Notes under the pieces: model-generated | What the model was told of the DNA's origin: nothing | The model's database searches: none | Seen by the model: only the letters and a program-made list of their open reading frames with translations | Source of the DNA: Opeltia flavorubescens | Taxonomy: Eukaryota; Ascomycota; Lecanoromycetes; Teloschistales; Teloschistaceae | Length of the DNA stretch: 64,000 nucleotides | Reading direction: 5' to 3' | Assembly: GCA_000442125.1 (NCBI GenBank) | Contig: KE546968.1 | Coordinates: 771,932 to 835,931, forward strand | In this document: positions 37,201-48,504 of the stretch, in pieces | Position numbering within the stretch: position 1 is the first letter of the stretch | Layout: every line of letters begins with the position of its first letter | Translations under genes and position numbers: made by a program

Positions 37201-38954
37201 AGCCGCCTGACCTGCTACAATACCGGCAACTTTTCTGGGCGACGTGTGCTTGTTTGCATACCATCAACGAGCAAGAATTTGCAGAAGCGCTGGGCATGCT
37301 TGATAGGTTGCTTGACAAGATCAATTTGAGTGATCCAGCAGTACTTAAGTTGCTCAAGGAGGCAAAGCCTGGGAATTGGACCAGCCCGTTTGAAGGACTT
37401 GCCCCATTGGTGCACAAGGGTTTCAAATCGGAGAAATCTCTTGATAAGTCTCTGATCGTCTTCGAAAAGATAGTGCAGTTACCAGACAGTGAGCTTGTTG
37501 GAGGTCCAATACGACTTCTGTTCGGGATACTTGCCAATCTACCGTGCTTTCTGCACTGCTTTGACATAGAGTTCGGCACGTCAGCGTATATGCGAACAGC
37601 TCAAATCCTCGCGGCTCTTGCCGAAGGCCAGGAACATCGGGAGATCTCAATGGTCCTGAATGCATTTGCCAATCGACGCTATGCAACGAGCGCAGAGTTC
37701 AAGTCCCAGCTACTGCCTAATTTACAACGCACTTTCTTCCCTCAATGGGAGGAAGCAACGCTAATCTTCCTCATTGGGCTGCTCACCAACAGGTCACACT
37801 GGTATAAGACTAAAACGCTTGAAGTACTATGTGCCGTCATTCCCAACATCAATACCCGGCGTCCGGAAATAGCCGGCCGTGGTCCAGATCTGATCTCTCC
37901 ATTGCTCCGTCTTCTCCAGACACAGTATTGTCCACAAGCTTTGCAAGTAATGGATCACATCGTGGCGATGACCACCACACCGATGGATAAACATCATATG
38001 CGTATGAGTATGGCATCATCGGGTTCCAGCAAAATACGCAAGGAATATGCAAAGACTGACAGCTTATATGGTATCCCTGAAGACACTGGGTGGTCCATCC
38101 CCAATCCCAGAAGCTGCTCTGAGATGACTCGTCTCAACATGCAAGCAGTGCTATACACGTGTGGCATGCCCAACGCGATGAATCCCGTGGCAACTCCAGA
38201 TGTCGAGTTCGATACCGATGAATATAGGGAGGACTCCTATTTTCCCATTGAGCGGCCTGACATGTATAGCTCCGAAGAAACACACGTTTCTGGGGAAGGT
38301 GATATGAGCGACCTTGTCTCCAAACTGGATCAGCTCGACGATTTTTTCGAAGAAACCCTGACCACTTCTAACAGCCAAGGGCGTCCATACTCTGGTGCCA
38401 CCATCACCGCATACCACACCGACTCGGACAGCGGAGCTGATCTATATGATCAACAAACGGCGCCTATCCTCAGCAAGTCTCTCGCCAGAACAGGCAGTGT
38501 CTCATCTCTTCACAATGGCTTCACGGACACCAGAGCTCCTCCAACCCGCGAACCCAAACCCAAACACCACGCTCCAACACATTCTCAGCCGGGAGCTTCG
38601 GGTTCCTCTTTAGCCCCTGCCAGACCAGGGCTACATTCCCGCTCCGTTACCTCACCAGCCAACAATCTCCCAAAGTCCGGAATCACCAATTTCTTTTCCG
38701 ATGAAGATAGCGAAGGTACCTTCTCCGAAGACGAACGTTCAACGGGTTACAGCGGCTCGAAAGCAATCGCCACTTCCCGCGGAGCTCAGCCCAGCACGCG
38801 GAAAGTCGTCACCTCATCCGCTAGCAAAGAGTACCCGCGTAAAGGAATCCTGAGGGCCCAATCGCGATCAAAACGTCGTTCGCCGGATTCTCCGGAGGTT
38901 CCTAAAGTGCCCGAAGCGTATCTGCAGCAAAGTGTACGGTCTGCGGAACCTTGA
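31233..38954 (+). CDS. Cell morphogenesis protein PAG1/Tao3/Furry family
   Basis: Four exons (31233-31877, 31925-32155, 32203-35508, 35562-38954) with introns of 47, 47 and 53 bp, all in phase 0, encode about 2,524 residues. The first ~210 residues are Ser/Pro/Gln/His-rich and disordered. The conserved Furry N-terminal region starts at EYALHHLFTS and continues through DPAFDQLISALGHIAREKPK. The rest is a long helical-repeat (HEAT/ARM-like) body with AGPIRVSVQ and HLIGRRALHNLI blocks. The last ~250 residues are polar and disordered. Furry/Mor2/Tao3 proteins scaffold NDR-family kinases in the RAM/morphogenesis network. They control polarised growth and septation at the cell cortex. I see no disruption in 7.7 kb. 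Confidence 0.93.
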
Positions 38955-40546
38955 TTTTAGTCCATTGGAAGATTAATATCTTTCATGTTCATGATTTACC
39001 TTTCTTCTACTCGTTGATCTTTTTACTTCTTCCTAGCGAGCGAAGCATGAATTCATTAAGAGCGATGCGCTAATGATATGATATCCCAAGTACAAGCATG
39101 CGGAGGCCATTTGCATTTTTGTTCCCAACCCAATCTGTTGGGCATTTCTTTTTTTGGCAACCGGGTGGAAAATCTTATATGGTGATCATGATGATACTCC
39201 CTGAAGCGCGCATGTATATTACTACAATTGAAGAAATGCATGATCGATATCAAGACACTCTCTTCCCTGTTCTAGCGGCCGAAACCTGGATCGGACGTAC
39301 CTTCTGTCAAAGACAAACCCCCCATATGGCCTCTGGGTAGGGTCAGTCGACCATACCTAATGTCTGAAAAAGCGATGATCTTTCTGATTAGTTCCCCGCG
39401 TTTCACCTCAAACACCATCTCAATCTGGAAATTCTATCACAGTGCCTAGCCTTTACTCCTGAGAGTCTTCCCACAATCACACTAGATGTTGAACCTACAA
39501 AAAAACTTAGGCTGGCACACCGACGGACGTCTGCACCGTGGAAATCCCAATAAGTATATGGCGTCTGAAATTCCTTATTAGACATAGTTTACATATCATT
39601 AAGCTTGCACACGGCAGCTCTATGCTCTCCACTCCTCCAAAAATGTACTCTCAGGCCTTTGCCGCCCTATCCAGCCTAGACGATTCTCAAAATCAGACCA
39701 TACTATCGTCCTAGTCCCTAAAGAGGAGGCTTTGCGTTTCTACTCTCTTGGTGCTCAATATCCCCTAACATAGATGTAAAGTATGAGAGGAGTCACTGCT
39801 GTGAGAAAGTCTCAGGCCCTGTTCCAATAACAGATTTTGAGCTCCAGTCTTGCACCACTGGATAGTCCCACAATATGTGACTGAGTGCGCTGGGTGATTG
39901 ACCACCTGTATAACAACGATCGTGCCAGCAATCCTAGCTAGTGCAAGATCTTTTGCCTTCTTGGTAATTATGCCGAAAGACTCGTCTGCGTGAGATCTGA
40001 AGGACAGTGACCATGTAGGTAGTGCTGCAGAACATGGGTTCGGAGAGCTGGAGTGGGTTGGTTGTTGATCGTGGCTGCCAATTTTGTGGAGCCCGTTCCT
40101 GAACGACATTCGTTGAGAGACGAGGGACGTATACCTGAGTGTCTGGGTATTTCCTTAGCAGTTGCGAGCGTTAGTATCTTACTGCACATCCTTTACCGTT
40201 GATGAAAGCCTCTAATGGAATAATACTGGAGCGATACCGGCTTTCGGTCATGTTGCGTCTGACATTTTGTTTGTGTTAGCCGACCTGGTGCTTTTCATTG
40301 GCTATCGAGGAGCATCCCGCGAGATCTTCTCAGTCAGATTGTGTTGCCGAATCGAGGCTTGGTTTTATCAACCGTACTGATCTTTATGTCAGATCTTGTT
40401 TTGGCGGGTGATATACATGGATGCAAGCTGCACATGCCAGCCAAATCACCTCGAAATCAATGCGTAAATCAGGGCCGGGGAGCATTTCAAAGGGTCAGAC
40501 GTCCTTTGCGTTCTCGTGAATGGATACCTAGTTCTCAAATCCCGCT
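38955..40546. other. Convergent gene-poor stretch, about 1.6 kb
   Basis: This lies between the 3' ends of PAG1 and the acyltransferase gene. Short frames of at most about 115 codons occur on both strands (for example 39765-40109, minus), with no recognisable motif and no convincing splice extension. No repeats were noticed. Confidence 0.45.
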
Positions 40547-43015
40547 TCAAAGTCTCGCACGCCCATCGCCCTCCGCTTTCCTTCTTCCTCGCCTATTCTG
40601 GCTCTCCACACCCTCTCCATCCCCTTCCACAACCGCACTTTCATAAAGCTGCTTCCCCACCAAATCCGCCAGTCGAATCACCCTCGTGCTGACAGTCGCA
40701 CCATCCCTTCGATTCTTGCCTTCCCGTCTGCTCTTCGCAATCTTTTCAATGAAATCCCATAGCCTCCCCTCCGGCACGATCAACCCCTTTGAATCTCGAT
40801 TGGGCCTCCAATCTGCTGGCAACCGTACTGAAGCAGGTGTATTTTTGCTCTTAGACTTACGCACCTGGATCATACCTTCTTCTTCAAAGAGCTGAAATGC
40901 GTTCTTGAGCGTTTCTTTGTTGACCGCTTCGAAGTAGCTGAGATCGCCCTGGTGGTAGAGTGTTTTGCCGAGCAGCTGAGCTGATTCTTGGGTTTTTCGG
41001 ATGTCGAGCCAGGTTTCGGATGAGGCTGGTGTTGGCGGAGCAAGGCCCATGAGAGCGACGGCACCTAGCCATGTGGATTCTATGAAAGGCCACAGAAGGA
41101 AGTTGTAGAAATCAAAGTTCTCTCTTCCAGTCTTCCTTTCTGAAGGTGATAGTTCAACGGATGTTATGTCGCTGGAGTCTGGGTGTGGAGATGTTGGAGG
41201 CTTCTCGGATGTTTGTGGACGAGTGAGCGTGATGACTCCATCCCATTCGAGGCCCAGCAGAGTGCGGCTAAGATTTGGCAGGAGACCAGCTGTCGGATAG
41301 ATGAACTCCCCGCGAAAGATGAAAGAGAGGAAGCGGACCTGCTCGTATAGATTATCGAAGGAGATGCGCTGATTATCGGGACCGCCCCCTTGCTTAACTT
41401 TCGTGTACATGGCTGCGCACACTAGCGCCTCGGAGATGAAGAGATGGATTGTCATATTTCTGTAAAACGACAGCTGGAACCTGTCCACGGCATAGTAAGT
41501 CGTCTCTGGCAGATCATCGACTGTACCCACAAGTCCAGGCCCAAGCACATCGAGTCCTCGATCAATTATGGTGCTAGTAGGCGCCCCAGCAAAGTGGGCA
41601 ACCCGGCCACCCTTTGCGCGCACCCGGTCAGAGAGCCATTCAACTCGGCGGATGAGTTCTGATTTGCCAACGCCTCGGCCGCGCAGGGTCAGGAGGACTG
41701 TGCCAATCAGAGCGGTTGGCATAACCACCGAGACAGCATTGATATTGGAAAGAGCCTTGTAACCAAGGGTACGGAGAAGACGAACGCGGCTTTCTCGGCT
41801 CATGGGATCTGAAAGGGCCGATGATGGATTCACGTCGCCGACACGGGCTCGCTGCTCGGTAATGAATGAGCGTAGACTCCATGGCTCATGAAAGCGGACA
41901 TCGACGCGCCCCAATTTCAAGGACAACACAGAAGATGCGGAGAGAAAGTCTTTCAGGTTTTCCTGCGGCTTTGGCTGGCCAAGCAGCTCGCTGATGTACG
42001 ATTCAGTCTCAATGACCTTGTCGTACTGCGTACTGACAGGGCAGATGATTGCATCTTCTACTCGACCAGAGAGAACAGAATCCAGGAGGAAGCTGAGTAT
42101 GCCAAATTTGGGCGAAAGTAGCTTACCAGTCCTGGACCGGCCACCTTCAATGAAACATTCGATGTTGAAACCATTTTGTAGGAGAGTATCAATGTATGAC
42201 TGGACGAGGGTAGTGTACAAAGCGTCATTGCCAAAACTCCGCCGTATCCACATTGCCCCAGCATTCTGCAAGAAAGCGCCTAGAACGGGCATCTTCAGAT
42301 TATCGCCCGCCACCACGGTGGGTAGAGCGATCCCCAGACGATAGCAGATCAGCTGAAGTGAAACGTAGTCGACGTGTGATCGATGACACGGAAGAAAAAT
42401 AATAGAATGCTTGTTCTTCGCAGCTGTCTCAGCCACGGAACGGAGACGCAAGACCTCTTCGCTCGAGACATGGATCCCTTGATGGTACGCTCGGGTCAAC
42501 AGCTGTGTACACAGATAGTATGCCCCTCTAATGAATCTTTTGCTCTCGAACTTGCAGATCATGCCATCCGTAAGACTCGTCGCAACTTCTTGGAGGCTTG
42601 CAGTGATTTCTTCTTTCCGAGCGTTCCGTCTCTGTGTCTTTTCTGCGTCGATTCCGAACAACCCTTGCTTCTCCTCTGCATCAAGCCTCCGATCAGCTAA
42701 ATTCTGTATCCGTTGTTGCAGCATCGGTGTGCGTAATACTAACGCCTTCATATTGTCTGAGAAGCCTGGGTAGTAAATTGGCTGTCCGATGACATCGTCA
42801 TAAGCTCTCCATCCTGTACCCGAGACATGAAGGCTGATTTCACGGAGGAAGTCGAGGGGTGATTCTCGAAAGCGGGCCATGTGCTCAACAAGATTTCTTT
42901 CCGAGGCATCGTCTTGTGGAGGCGGCTCCACATATCCTCCAGGATGTATAGTGACCTGATCTCCCAAGATCTCAAGGTCAGGAGCTGAAGGTTGCATTTC
43001 GGTTTTTGTCGACAT
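40547..43015 (-). CDS. PlsB/GPAT-DHAPAT-like acyltransferase, 822 aa, with PTS1-like C-terminus
   Basis: This is a single-exon gene. The acyltransferase core has HRSHVDY (catalytic His211 and Asp216, HX4D motif), FIEGGRSRTGK (288-298) and a downstream ICPVSTQYDKV block. This matches the PlsB/GNPAT branch (glycerol-3-phosphate or dihydroxyacetone-phosphate acyltransferase), not the usual fungal Sct1/Gpt2 ER enzymes. It would make lysophosphatidate or acyl-DHAP from acyl-CoA. The protein lacks a clear mitochondrial presequence and ends GRARL; ARL fits the PTS1 consensus, as in animal GNPAT, which ends in a PTS1. That favours a peroxisomal acyl-DHAP step, but location and substrate are inference. 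Basic residues dominate the last 60 residues. The gene is divergent from the DUF202 gene, with 402 bp between. Confidence 0.88.
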   Translation of the reverse strand: MSTKTEMQPSAPDLEILGDQVTIHPGGYVEPPPQDDASERNLVEHMARFRESPLDFLREISLHVSGTGWRAYDDVIGQPIYYPGFSDNMKALVLRTPMLQQRIQNLADRRLDAEEKQGLFGIDAEKTQRRNARKEEITASLQEVATSLTDGMICKFESKRFIRGAYYLCTQLLTRAYHQGIHVSSEEVLRLRSVAETAAKNKHSIIFLPCHRSHVDYVSLQLICYRLGIALPTVVAGDNLKMPVLGAFLQNAGAMWIRRSFGNDALYTTLVQSYIDTLLQNGFNIECFIEGGRSRTGKLLSPKFGILSFLLDSVLSGRVEDAIICPVSTQYDKVIETESYISELLGQPKPQENLKDFLSASSVLSLKLGRVDVRFHEPWSLRSFITEQRARVGDVNPSSALSDPMSRESRVRLLRTLGYKALSNINAVSVVMPTALIGTVLLTLRGRGVGKSELIRRVEWLSDRVRAKGGRVAHFAGAPTSTIIDRGLDVLGPGLVGTVDDLPETTYYAVDRFQLSFYRNMTIHLFISEALVCAAMYTKVKQGGGPDNQRISFDNLYEQVRFLSFIFRGEFIYPTAGLLPNLSRTLLGLEWDGVITLTRPQTSEKPPTSPHPDSSDITSVELSPSERKTGRENFDFYNFLLWPFIESTWLGAVALMGLAPPTPASSETWLDIRKTQESAQLLGKTLYHQGDLSYFEAVNKETLKNAFQLFEEEGMIQVRKSKSKNTPASVRLPADWRPNRDSKGLIVPEGRLWDFIEKIAKSRREGKNRRDGATVSTRVIRLADLVGKQLYESAVVEGDGEGVESQNRRGRRKAEGDGRARL

Positions 43016-43417
43016 GATTGCTGCGAGGCAGGATGGGTTGACCTTAGTAGCCTGAGGCTTTTACGCTCATCTGGTGCGAAATCTTGGTTTTTTTCTGTTC
43101 CATGACTTTGAAGCACGCTCCTGTTGTATGTATGAATAATTTAGTCAAAATGACCGAGCAGGAGCAATAAAGAAACCAAATGCCAGACGAAAGCCCTGAC
43201 ATGCCTCGGATCTTTACCCCAGATCTTGGCAGTCAGGCGCTAAAGCTGCCCCGCAGGCCGGCCTGTCATATCACCCATTCCCACATCGGACTGTGCACCT
43301 ACCGATCCCGTATATCAATTCACTAACTCCAGATATTGTCAATTTCACTAGCTGTCCTTCCAAAGATATCTCACGTCCTTTCATCCTTACCTCCATTACC
43401 CTTCCACTCGCATCACC
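43016..43417. other. Divergent promoter region, 402 bp
   Basis: This separates the acyltransferase and DUF202 starts. CT-rich sequence directly precedes the DUF202 ATG (43360-43417). No named site is evident. Confidence 0.5.
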
Positions 43418-43950
43418 ATGCCCTCAACTAATTTCCACGACCTTTTCCTCCCCACCTCCCCCGACCCCGCCTCCTCCGCCCATCCCTTCCTCCTACCCCC
43501 CTACCTCACCCCCCTTCTCTTCCCCAACGACTCCTCCGACGCTCGCGACCACCTCGCCAACGAGCGCACATTCCTCTCCTGGCTCCGCTTATCCGTCTAC
43601 ATGGCCATCGTCTCCGTCGCCATCATAATCTCCTTCCACCTAAAAAACGAACCTTCGCCCATTGAGAAGAAGGTAGCCCTGCCGGTCGGGGTGTTATTCT
43701 GGGTGCTCAGTTTTGCATGCTTGGCGAACGGATTCGCGAATTATGTGAAGACGGTGACGAAGTATGGGAGGAGGAGCGCGTTGGTGCAGAGTGGGTGGAA
43801 GACGCAGGTGGTGAGTTTGCTGCATTGGGCGTTAAGGCAGAAAAATGAACGCGGAAACTAATTAGTATATAGATTTTCACCATCGTGGCATGTGCCATTG
43901 TTGCGGTTTGCGTACTGTTCCTGTCGACCAATGCTGGGGCTCGGAAATGA
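43418..43950 (+). CDS. DUF202 family small membrane protein, 156 aa
   Basis: Exons 43418-43810 and 43873-43950 flank a 62-bp intron with a strong GTGAGT donor. The signature DHLANERTFLSWLRLSVYMA at about 47-66 is the DUF202 hallmark. Three membrane segments follow: the first overlaps VYMAIVSVAIIISF, the second is LPVGVLFWVLSFACLANGF and the third is TIVACAIVAVCVLFL in the second exon. Without the splice the third helix would be lost, which supports the intron. The N-terminus is Pro/Ser-rich. DUF202 relates to the yeast Vtc1-like and YidH-like small membrane proteins. The function is not known with certainty. Confidence 0.88.
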
Positions 43951-44148
43951 GAGCTTCAACTGAAGCGAAGCCAATTGGCAAGTGGAGGGCGCAAAAGATG
44001 TTGTAAGAGATCGTTTGAGTTAAAAGAGTGACTGATCCGATCTATCGGCTTACCTTCCTACTGCATTTCTATTATCATCCTCCTTGGCCGCATCCCAGTA
44101 TTCCTATCCAACACCAATGACACGCCCTGAGGATCGACTAGGCAAGCT

Positions 44149-44961
44149 CTACATATATGCGGCACCATTGACCCTCAGAACCTGCCCGGATACCCAACGA
44201 CTATCGTTCCCGGCCAAGAAAGCCATCGCACTGGCAATCTCATCCGGCTCTCCGAACCTGTTGAACGGACTCTGTCCTGCAATCGCCTTCAACAGATTTT
44301 CGTCTTTGCCTCTATAGAACAACTCCGTGCCGGTGGGACCTGGGGCGATGGTGTTGACAGCGATGCCCTTGCGGGCCACGTCTTTGGCCATCACCCGATT
44401 CATCTGCTCGATTGCACCCTTGGAGGTGTTGTACGAAAGATACATGGGCGTCACAGCCGAGTTGACGCAGAGGGAGGTGGACAGGAGGATGATGTGGGAG
44501 CCGGGTGCCATGTGGGGAACAGCTTTCTGAGCACATTGTTAGCACGTTGTGTGGGACTGGGGAGGCAAGTTGTGGAAAAGAGGATTCACCTGGCACAAGA
44601 AAAACGGTCCCTTTACATTAAGGGCCATGGTCATGTCAAATTCTTCCTCAGTAGTATGCTCAAGATCCTTCATAAACATTGTTCCAGCATTGGGGATGAG
44701 GATGTCGATTTTGCCGAATTTGTCGACTGTCTCCTTGACCATCTTTTCGACGCCAGCCACAGTGGCAGCGTTGGCTTGGACGGCAAGTGCTCGGTCGCTG
44801 CCAATAGTTTTGACAAGCTCGTCAGCCGGAGCAGAATCAGAGGCGTAGTTGATAACAACACTGGCGCCATCCTTGACGAGACGGAGAGCGGTAGCTTTGC
44901 CAATGCCTCTAGATCCACCAGTGATCAAAGCGATCTTTCCTGCAAGAGGACCGGATGCCAT
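44149..44961 (-). CDS. Short-chain dehydrogenase/reductase (SDR), 249 aa
   Basis: Exons 44590-44961 and 44149-44526 flank a 63-bp GT-AG intron. This is a classical SDR: cofactor motif GGSRGIG (about 15-21), NAG at about 91-93, catalytic Ser in LLSTS and YNTSK (Tyr-x-x-x-Lys), then the PGPTGTELF loop. NYASDS after the second strand suggests NADP preference. The closest group is the 3-oxoacyl-ACP-reductase/glucose-dehydrogenase-like fungal SDRs. The substrate cannot be read from sequence. The C-terminus, NGAAYM, has no targeting signal. Confidence 0.92.
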
Positions 44962-46169
44962 TGTGTTAGGAAGCGAAGCGTTGTCTTTTGTCTTGGGTCA
45001 GGAGTGTATTCGATCGGTGCCAATTCTGTGTGAGAGGGTAGAATGGGGAGATATACAGATGGCAGTCTTGAGAAGTCCATGATGGGTGCTTTATACTTTT
45101 TCAAATGTTGACTATTCGACTATTGATTGATAGACCGGCTTTTGGATTATTCGAGGTCAATGTCGGTTCCGACGGCGTTTAGCAAAGAGATTGGGTTGCG
45201 CCTCTGCATTCATACCTTCATTGGACTTTTCTGGCGATTCGTTATACTTACTAGCGGGCGATATTCTGATCTGAACCAATTTCTGACAAAATGTATAGTG
45301 ACGTCAGAATGTTCTAGACTCTTGGCAATTAACACCGGGATAAGGCCGGCATTTCTTCAGGATTAGCCTAATTGGACCCCTGCAAGTCGGTATGCCGACA
45401 TGCCGGGCAGCGTGATCTTCGCGATGCAGACAAAGGAAAAGCCAAAACCGTTCTCATGCATAGGACTCCGTATCTACGGATACGGATACAATGAGTCGCT
45501 GAATATTACAGAACATGGTGTTCTGGTCACCAGCTCTTTGTCAGAAAATGGTGATGTACAGTAGCACACTCTCCGTAGCCTCTTGAAGATAATAATGAAG
45601 AGTATAACAGGAGAAGAGATGTACCTACACTAACGTCATAACATAGTTTTCTTTTCTGAAACTATGAGACGGTTGGCTTCAAGCCCATAGAACTCGCAGG
45701 ATGATAATAAATTCGATGTATACCGTGAAATGCTAAGTCGAACATACACGCTACCTACTGAGTGAGAGTAAAATCTGTGGTACGATATGTTGTAGACCTA
45801 CAGAGACCCAAAAATTGAACAGTTGCATCATTCAAATACGAGGGCAAAGGCTTTGAATTCGTCTCTATGTATGCTAAGTCGTATTCTTTTTTTATGAAAA
45901 GAACGGCGTTGGAAAGATTGAAAGTATCTTAAACGATTGTCGGTATTCCAAATAGGTAAACGTGTAATGAAGAGGTTCAAACCATCAGTGGAGGAAAAGT
46001 GACTTGGGTAGATCTCCTACTGAGGAAGATCTCCTTTAATCAAAAAGCGTTACACAAGTCGATAATCCCAAGGAAATGGGCAATCCGTCTCGTCGTTTCT
46101 TGGCCAATCAAATATTTCGAGATATGTGATTTCCGCATCAGGTATGGCCGTACGTATCATGTGTCGAGC
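44962..46169. other. Intergenic, about 1.2 kb
   Basis: This lies between the SDR promoter and the 3' end of the GNAT gene. It is AT-richer than its neighbours between 45500 and 46000 and has no convincing gene. A short perfect hairpin is listed separately. Confidence 0.45.
45468..45485. repeat. Short inverted repeat (7-bp stem, 4-bp loop)
   Basis: CCGTATC and GATACGG are perfect inverted copies separated by TACG. They are followed by a further GGATAC copy. A related ACGGAGTATCTACGCCGTA lies at about 30428. It is too short for a transposon end and may be a dispersed intergenic motif or chance. Confidence 0.35.
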
Positions 46170-47081
46170 CTATGCCGTTTCCGCTGTCTGCCCATGATGC
46201 ACAATATTTGTATTATCATGGGCAGAATTCTTCGGTTTTGGTTGTCGCACCATGATGTCCAAGTCGACCGGATTTACGCCGCTGGTAAGTTGAATCTTTC
46301 TAACCGTTTCGAATCCGAATTTGCGATAGTAGCGAGGGTTGATGTCATTTGAACTCTCGAGATAGCATGCATGGCCTGTAGCATCAGCCTGCCAATGGCT
46401 GTTAACTCAAAAAAAGTAGAGATGGCGTAGGGATTCAGCGCTCAGCTTAATACTCCCAGTATCTGACTACTCACCTGATTCGTCACATACTCGATCAGCA
46501 TCCTGGCGTAACCCTTGTTTTTGGACTTTGTCTTGGTACCGAGGTAGACAAGATACCACGAATTATCGTCCAAATCGCCGAGCACTTCGCTTTTGGTATG
46601 GTGCAGGAGGGGCAGGAATTCCTTGTGAAAGCGGCGTCTGCCTTCTCTTGAAAGTTTGAAGTTTAACGTCCACATTCCGCTGCGGAACATGGTCATTTGA
46701 TCATCCATGTTTTTCCCTGGAGGCATCCTATTCAGTGTTCAGTATGATCAAGCGAGATACCTATGTTCGTGCTTCAACTTACCAAAGCGCGACACAGTCA
46801 TAATTTGGCCCGACTGTCAGCGCAAGGCCCTTGAGGCAGTGAGCGAGTACAATGCTGCGCATAATCCTCACATGTAGGGTCCATCTCTCGTCTTCGCTCC
46901 ACTTCTCTGTGTCCCCTGTCTTGACGAAATACTGAGCAACATCGTCCTCCCGAAATGCCTCCGCAAGGCAATCCGCGGCCGCTTTGTGTTCATTTTTGGG
47001 GATGACACGAATCCCATTCTCTTCAGGGGGTCCAGCTGAGCGTGCGCTTGATGAGGAAGAAGCTTGCGACATTTTTGGCAT
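46170..47081 (-). CDS. GNAT-family N-acetyltransferase, 256 aa
   Basis: Three exons (46783-47081, 46475-46727, 46170-46388) with introns of 55 and 86 bp, all GT-AG and in phase, encode 256 residues. The C-terminal half carries the GNAT fold: WYLVYLGTK, then the acetyl-CoA loop KNKGYARMLIEYV, then ATGHACYLESS and the strand around FGFETV. It belongs to the fungal group with ADCLAEAFREDD near the N-terminus. The acceptor substrate is unknown. The start at 47081 (MPKMSQ) sits seven bases from an ambiguous base at 47088. That base is upstream of the ATG and does not affect the protein. Confidence 0.85.
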
Positions 47082-48504
47082 CGACTGNATTGTGATGAAT
47101 CGACTGATCTTGGCCATTTTGAGGTTGAGAAGATTCAATCGTCACTTTGTACGTATTTGGTTCGAGTAGCACAAGGTGAGGGAATTCCAAAGTCGGATGC
47201 TTTCCGTACGACAAACAGGATCCGGCCACTCGGGTCATACGTCGGCTAGCTGCTTGCACTGGTAAAATGTGTACAGACGGAGGATGTGAGTTGCTTTACG
47301 GATGATCAATTGGTCTGGTCAAATCTCCCGTATGCACTTTTGACAGCTGGGACCTTGTCACCGTCTCAAATCTGGACGGGTGACGCAAGCAGGTAAGTGA
47401 TTGGCGTGTATCAACCGACATCGACGTATGGTCTGCTCTGTTTCTGCACGCTGGGACGAAATAGAGATATATACTTTGGTGATTTCGAGTCAGATCAAGG
47501 CAGGAAACAGGAATAAACTCAACGATTCAAAAGAGGCTAAATGGGCTTAGAATTGCTGCTGATGAGTGTATGGACTGATCCTGAACTGGAAGAAATCTGA
47601 CAGCTTCCGGCTGGCAAACGCTGTTCCAGGCAGCGCTGAACTTACGAGGTTCCCTGCGTTATACTTGATGACACGTCAAGATTGACAAAGGGGTCTCATA
47701 TAAAAATGGGCGATAGCAAATTGAATATGGGCAGCAAACGTACGGGACAACAGAATTGTAACTGCTTCTCTTCCGAGTGTCCCGTGACGGCTAGCGATAG
47801 ACCAGCGAGTGATGAGGCCGCAGCTAAAAAGACGGGCCGTGCTGAGTACAGTAGATGATGCATTCCGGTGGTTCTGGCCCTTCCGGACCGCCGTGGATGG
47901 CCAAGTTGAGCTTTCGTCGCTCAGAAGTGGCTTCGAGGACCAATTGGAAAAGGTCCTGCTTAATAGCATGGTCTGTGCGCGGTACACGTTGCAGCCGCAA
48001 CGCCCAAGACAGCTGTGACCCACGGACGTCTACACGATGCTGCATTGCATCGGCGTCATGTGTATGTACTGTTCTTTTCCCCGGCGCCCGCATGACGACG
48101 TGGGTGGGGGATGAAGGTCATGTCACTCAACCTACAACCCTTTTGCAGTCGTTAGCTTGAGTTATATCAGATCCCATGGTTTGATATACCCCATCAAAGC
48201 TGCCGTGCAACTAGGTGAAGTCATAACGGTTTCGATATAATGGTGTAAGCGGTAGATGAGTGCCAAGCTCGCCAAGCTTACCAAACGGTGACCGTTGAGT
48301 AGCATAAATAATGTGCCTGAAGATCGGCGATAAGGGGTGACAGCGGTAAGGTATGGATAAGGCTTTCTCGGTTATAACTACTCAAAACATATGGAAGTGC
48401 TCATGTGGTACTCATGCATAGCTGGGATTAGTGCCCAAGAAATCGCACCCTATTGATACACATCCCTCATTACCGTCTTGAATCATAAGATAGATGCCTT
48501 GATT
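47082..48504. other. Intergenic, about 1.4 kb
   Basis: This is upstream of the GNAT gene and downstream of the isomerase gene. Overlapping frames on both strands at 47676-48160 lack any domain and are not extended by splicing. I see nothing else. Confidence 0.45.

Noticed and set aside
39765-40109. 114-codon minus-strand frame between PAG1 and the acyltransferase
   Set aside because: It has no recognisable motif, no splice sites extending it and no compositional difference from the surrounding non-coding sequence.
47676-48160. Dense overlapping frames on both strands
   Set aside because: None carries a family signature, and mutual overlap on both strands is expected in GC-richer non-coding DNA.
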